Assembly (NCBI GenBank): GCA_017958585.1
Contig: JAGDCK010000194.1
Location: 1-7,622, forward strand
DNA: 7,622 nt
From: Lachnospiraceae bacterium
GTDB taxonomy: Bacteria > Bacillota > Clostridia > Lachnospirales > Lachnospiraceae
Direction: 5' to 3'
Shown here: piece by piece, positions 6,720-7,622 of the stretch
How positions within the stretch are numbered: the stretch's first letter is position 1
Layout of the letters: every line of letters starts with the position of its first letter
Program-made: the position numbers and the translations under genes
The notes under the pieces: generated by a model
What the model saw: the letters and a program-made list of their open reading frames with translations, nothing else
Databases searched by the model: none
What the model was told of the DNA's origin: nothing

Positions 6720-7622
6720 TTACTCCAAAACATTTGATAAATGTGATACATAAAGATCCTGAACGGCCTTTATTCTGCCAAGTCCGGATATCTGAGTATC
6801 AACTGAATCAAAATTACCGCTTGCATTAAACATGCTCTTCCAGGAATCCTCTTCATCTCCGGCCATGTCATTGTTTGCATGGTCTCCGGCAACCACCATA
6901 AGAGGTCTTAAGATAACTTTTTTGTATCCTGCTTCGCTTACAGCTGCGATTATATTTTCACATGCGGTCTCCTCAGGCTCGCCCTCAACTGTTCCGATCC
7001 ATACATTGTCATATGAAAGGCTTTCCATCTGTGACTGCATCTGGGTGTATGTAACCTTTGCGGCATGACTTGTACCGTGACCCATAAATACGAAAGCAAC
7101 ACCGGCTTCCTTTGCGGCATCAAGAGAATCAAATCCCGCAGCACTTACTGCCTCCTCTGTGACAGCCTTTGCAACAGCCTCCTTGTCTGCATTAACTTCA
7201 GAGCCGTCAGCTCCCACCTCGCCAAGAAGGGGCTCTGAGATCTTTATGCTCTCAAATTTATCTGCATATGCCTCAACTGTCTCCTTCATCTCATCATACT
7301 CTGCACCATGCATTAAGTGAGTGGGCTGAACGATGAGATTCTTTACTCCGTTGTTTACGGCTCTCTCTAAAGCCTGAGTCATGTTGTCGATCTTTTCGCC
7401 ATCTCTTGCCTGAACATGATTGATGATAATCTGGGCAGTAAAAGCTCTTCTTACCGAATAGTCGGGATAAGCCTCAGCGATGGCCTTCTCGATGCCTCCG
7501 ATATCCTTTGCTCTGCTGTCATTAAATGATGTACCAAAGCTAACAACAAGGATTTCCTTCTCACCGATTTCATCCTGGTTTAAAGGATCATCCTGCGAAG
7601 CATCACCTGTATCTCTTCCGAA
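6720..7622 (-). CDS. cbiK: Anaerobic cobaltochelatase CbiK (sirohydrochlorin cobaltochelatase), 5' end cut by window edge, probably exported
   Basis: CbiK inserts Co2+ into sirohydrochlorin (or its oxidised form) at the start of the anaerobic cobalamin route. The open frame runs to the right edge, so the ATG at 7382 is an internal methionine: 80 more residues are visible upstream and include the family's first strand, EILVVSFGTSFNDSR. All three residues matching the cobalt ligands of Salmonella CbiK are present: His in FMGHGTSH (codon 7077-7079), Glu in GTVEGEP (about 6984-6986) and His in VAGDHANND (about 6879-6881). The 300 visible residues already exceed the catalytic domain of about 265. 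The first 20 or so are acidic and polar (GRDTGDASQDD, then NQDEIGE), unlike a cytosolic CbiK start and typical of a linker behind a signal peptide. Periplasmic CbiK enzymes are known from Desulfovibrio. Export here is inference because the N-terminus is missing. A role in heme or metal handling rather than B12 synthesis is possible. Confidence 0.93.
   Translation of the reverse strand, partial: FGRDTGDASQDDPLNQDEIGEKEILVVSFGTSFNDSRAKDIGGIEKAIAEAYPDYSVRRAFTAQIIINHVQARDGEKIDNMTQALERAVNNGVKNLIVQPTHLMHGAEYDEMKETVEAYADKFESIKISEPLLGEVGADGSEVNADKEAVAKAVTEEAVSAAGFDSLDAAKEAGVAFVFMGHGTSHAAKVTYTQMQSQMESLSYDNVWIGTVEGEPEETACENIIAAVSEAGYKKVILRPLMVVAGDHANNDMAGDEEDSWKSMFNASGNFDSVDTQISGLGRIKAVQDLYVSHLSNVLE

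Noticed and set aside
6720..7382. Treating the ATG at 7382 as the cbiK start
   Set aside because: The frame stays open to the edge, and the 80 residues upstream include the conserved first strand (LVVSFGTS), so this methionine is internal.
1..7622. Cobalamin riboswitch, promoter, CRISPR array, tRNA or mobile element
   Set aside because: The gaps are 62 bp or less, too short for a B12 riboswitch, and I saw no arrays, tRNA-like cloverleafs, transposase motifs or terminal inverted repeats.

Overview
The window reads as part of one operon on the minus strand of a Gram-positive anaerobe, most likely a Clostridia/Lachnospiraceae-type bacterium. This rests on lipoprotein signal peptides with no outer-membrane components, purine-rich Shine-Dalgarno sites, moderate GC, use of the anaerobic (CbiK-type) cobalamin route, and protein motifs I associate with gut clostridia. 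The assignment is inference; no rRNA or other taxonomic marker is present. All six genes run right to left with short gaps or overlaps, and no convincing gene lies on the plus strand.

In transcription order: (1) the 3' part of cbiK, a cobaltochelatase whose visible N-terminal side is an acidic linker, suggesting an exported or lipid-anchored enzyme; (2) a lipoprotein with an acidic low-complexity linker and two tandem NEAT-like beta domains; (3) a substrate-binding lipoprotein of the iron-siderophore/cobalamin (class III) type; (4) a FecCD/BtuC-type permease; (5) an 808-residue protein fusing the transporter ATPase to cobyric acid synthase (CobQ/CbiP); (6) cobT, the lower-ligand phosphoribosyltransferase, cut by the left edge only a few residues before its expected end.

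Genes 3-5 form a complete importer (binding protein, permease, ATPase). Genes 1, 5 and 6 belong to cobalamin synthesis: cobalt insertion into sirohydrochlorin, amidation of the corrin ring, and activation of dimethylbenzimidazole. The arrangement suggests a combined uptake-and-assembly locus for a corrinoid, tetrapyrrole or metal chelate, in which the exported chelatase and the NEAT-like lipoprotein work outside the membrane and the ATPase-CobQ fusion works on its inner face. The imported substrate cannot be read from the sequence.

Intergenic space is minimal. The largest gap (62 bp, after the NEAT-like gene) holds a strong RNA hairpin that may set the ratio of upstream to downstream message. 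No promoter, cobalamin riboswitch, tRNA, CRISPR array or mobile element is visible; the operon's control region must lie beyond the right edge.
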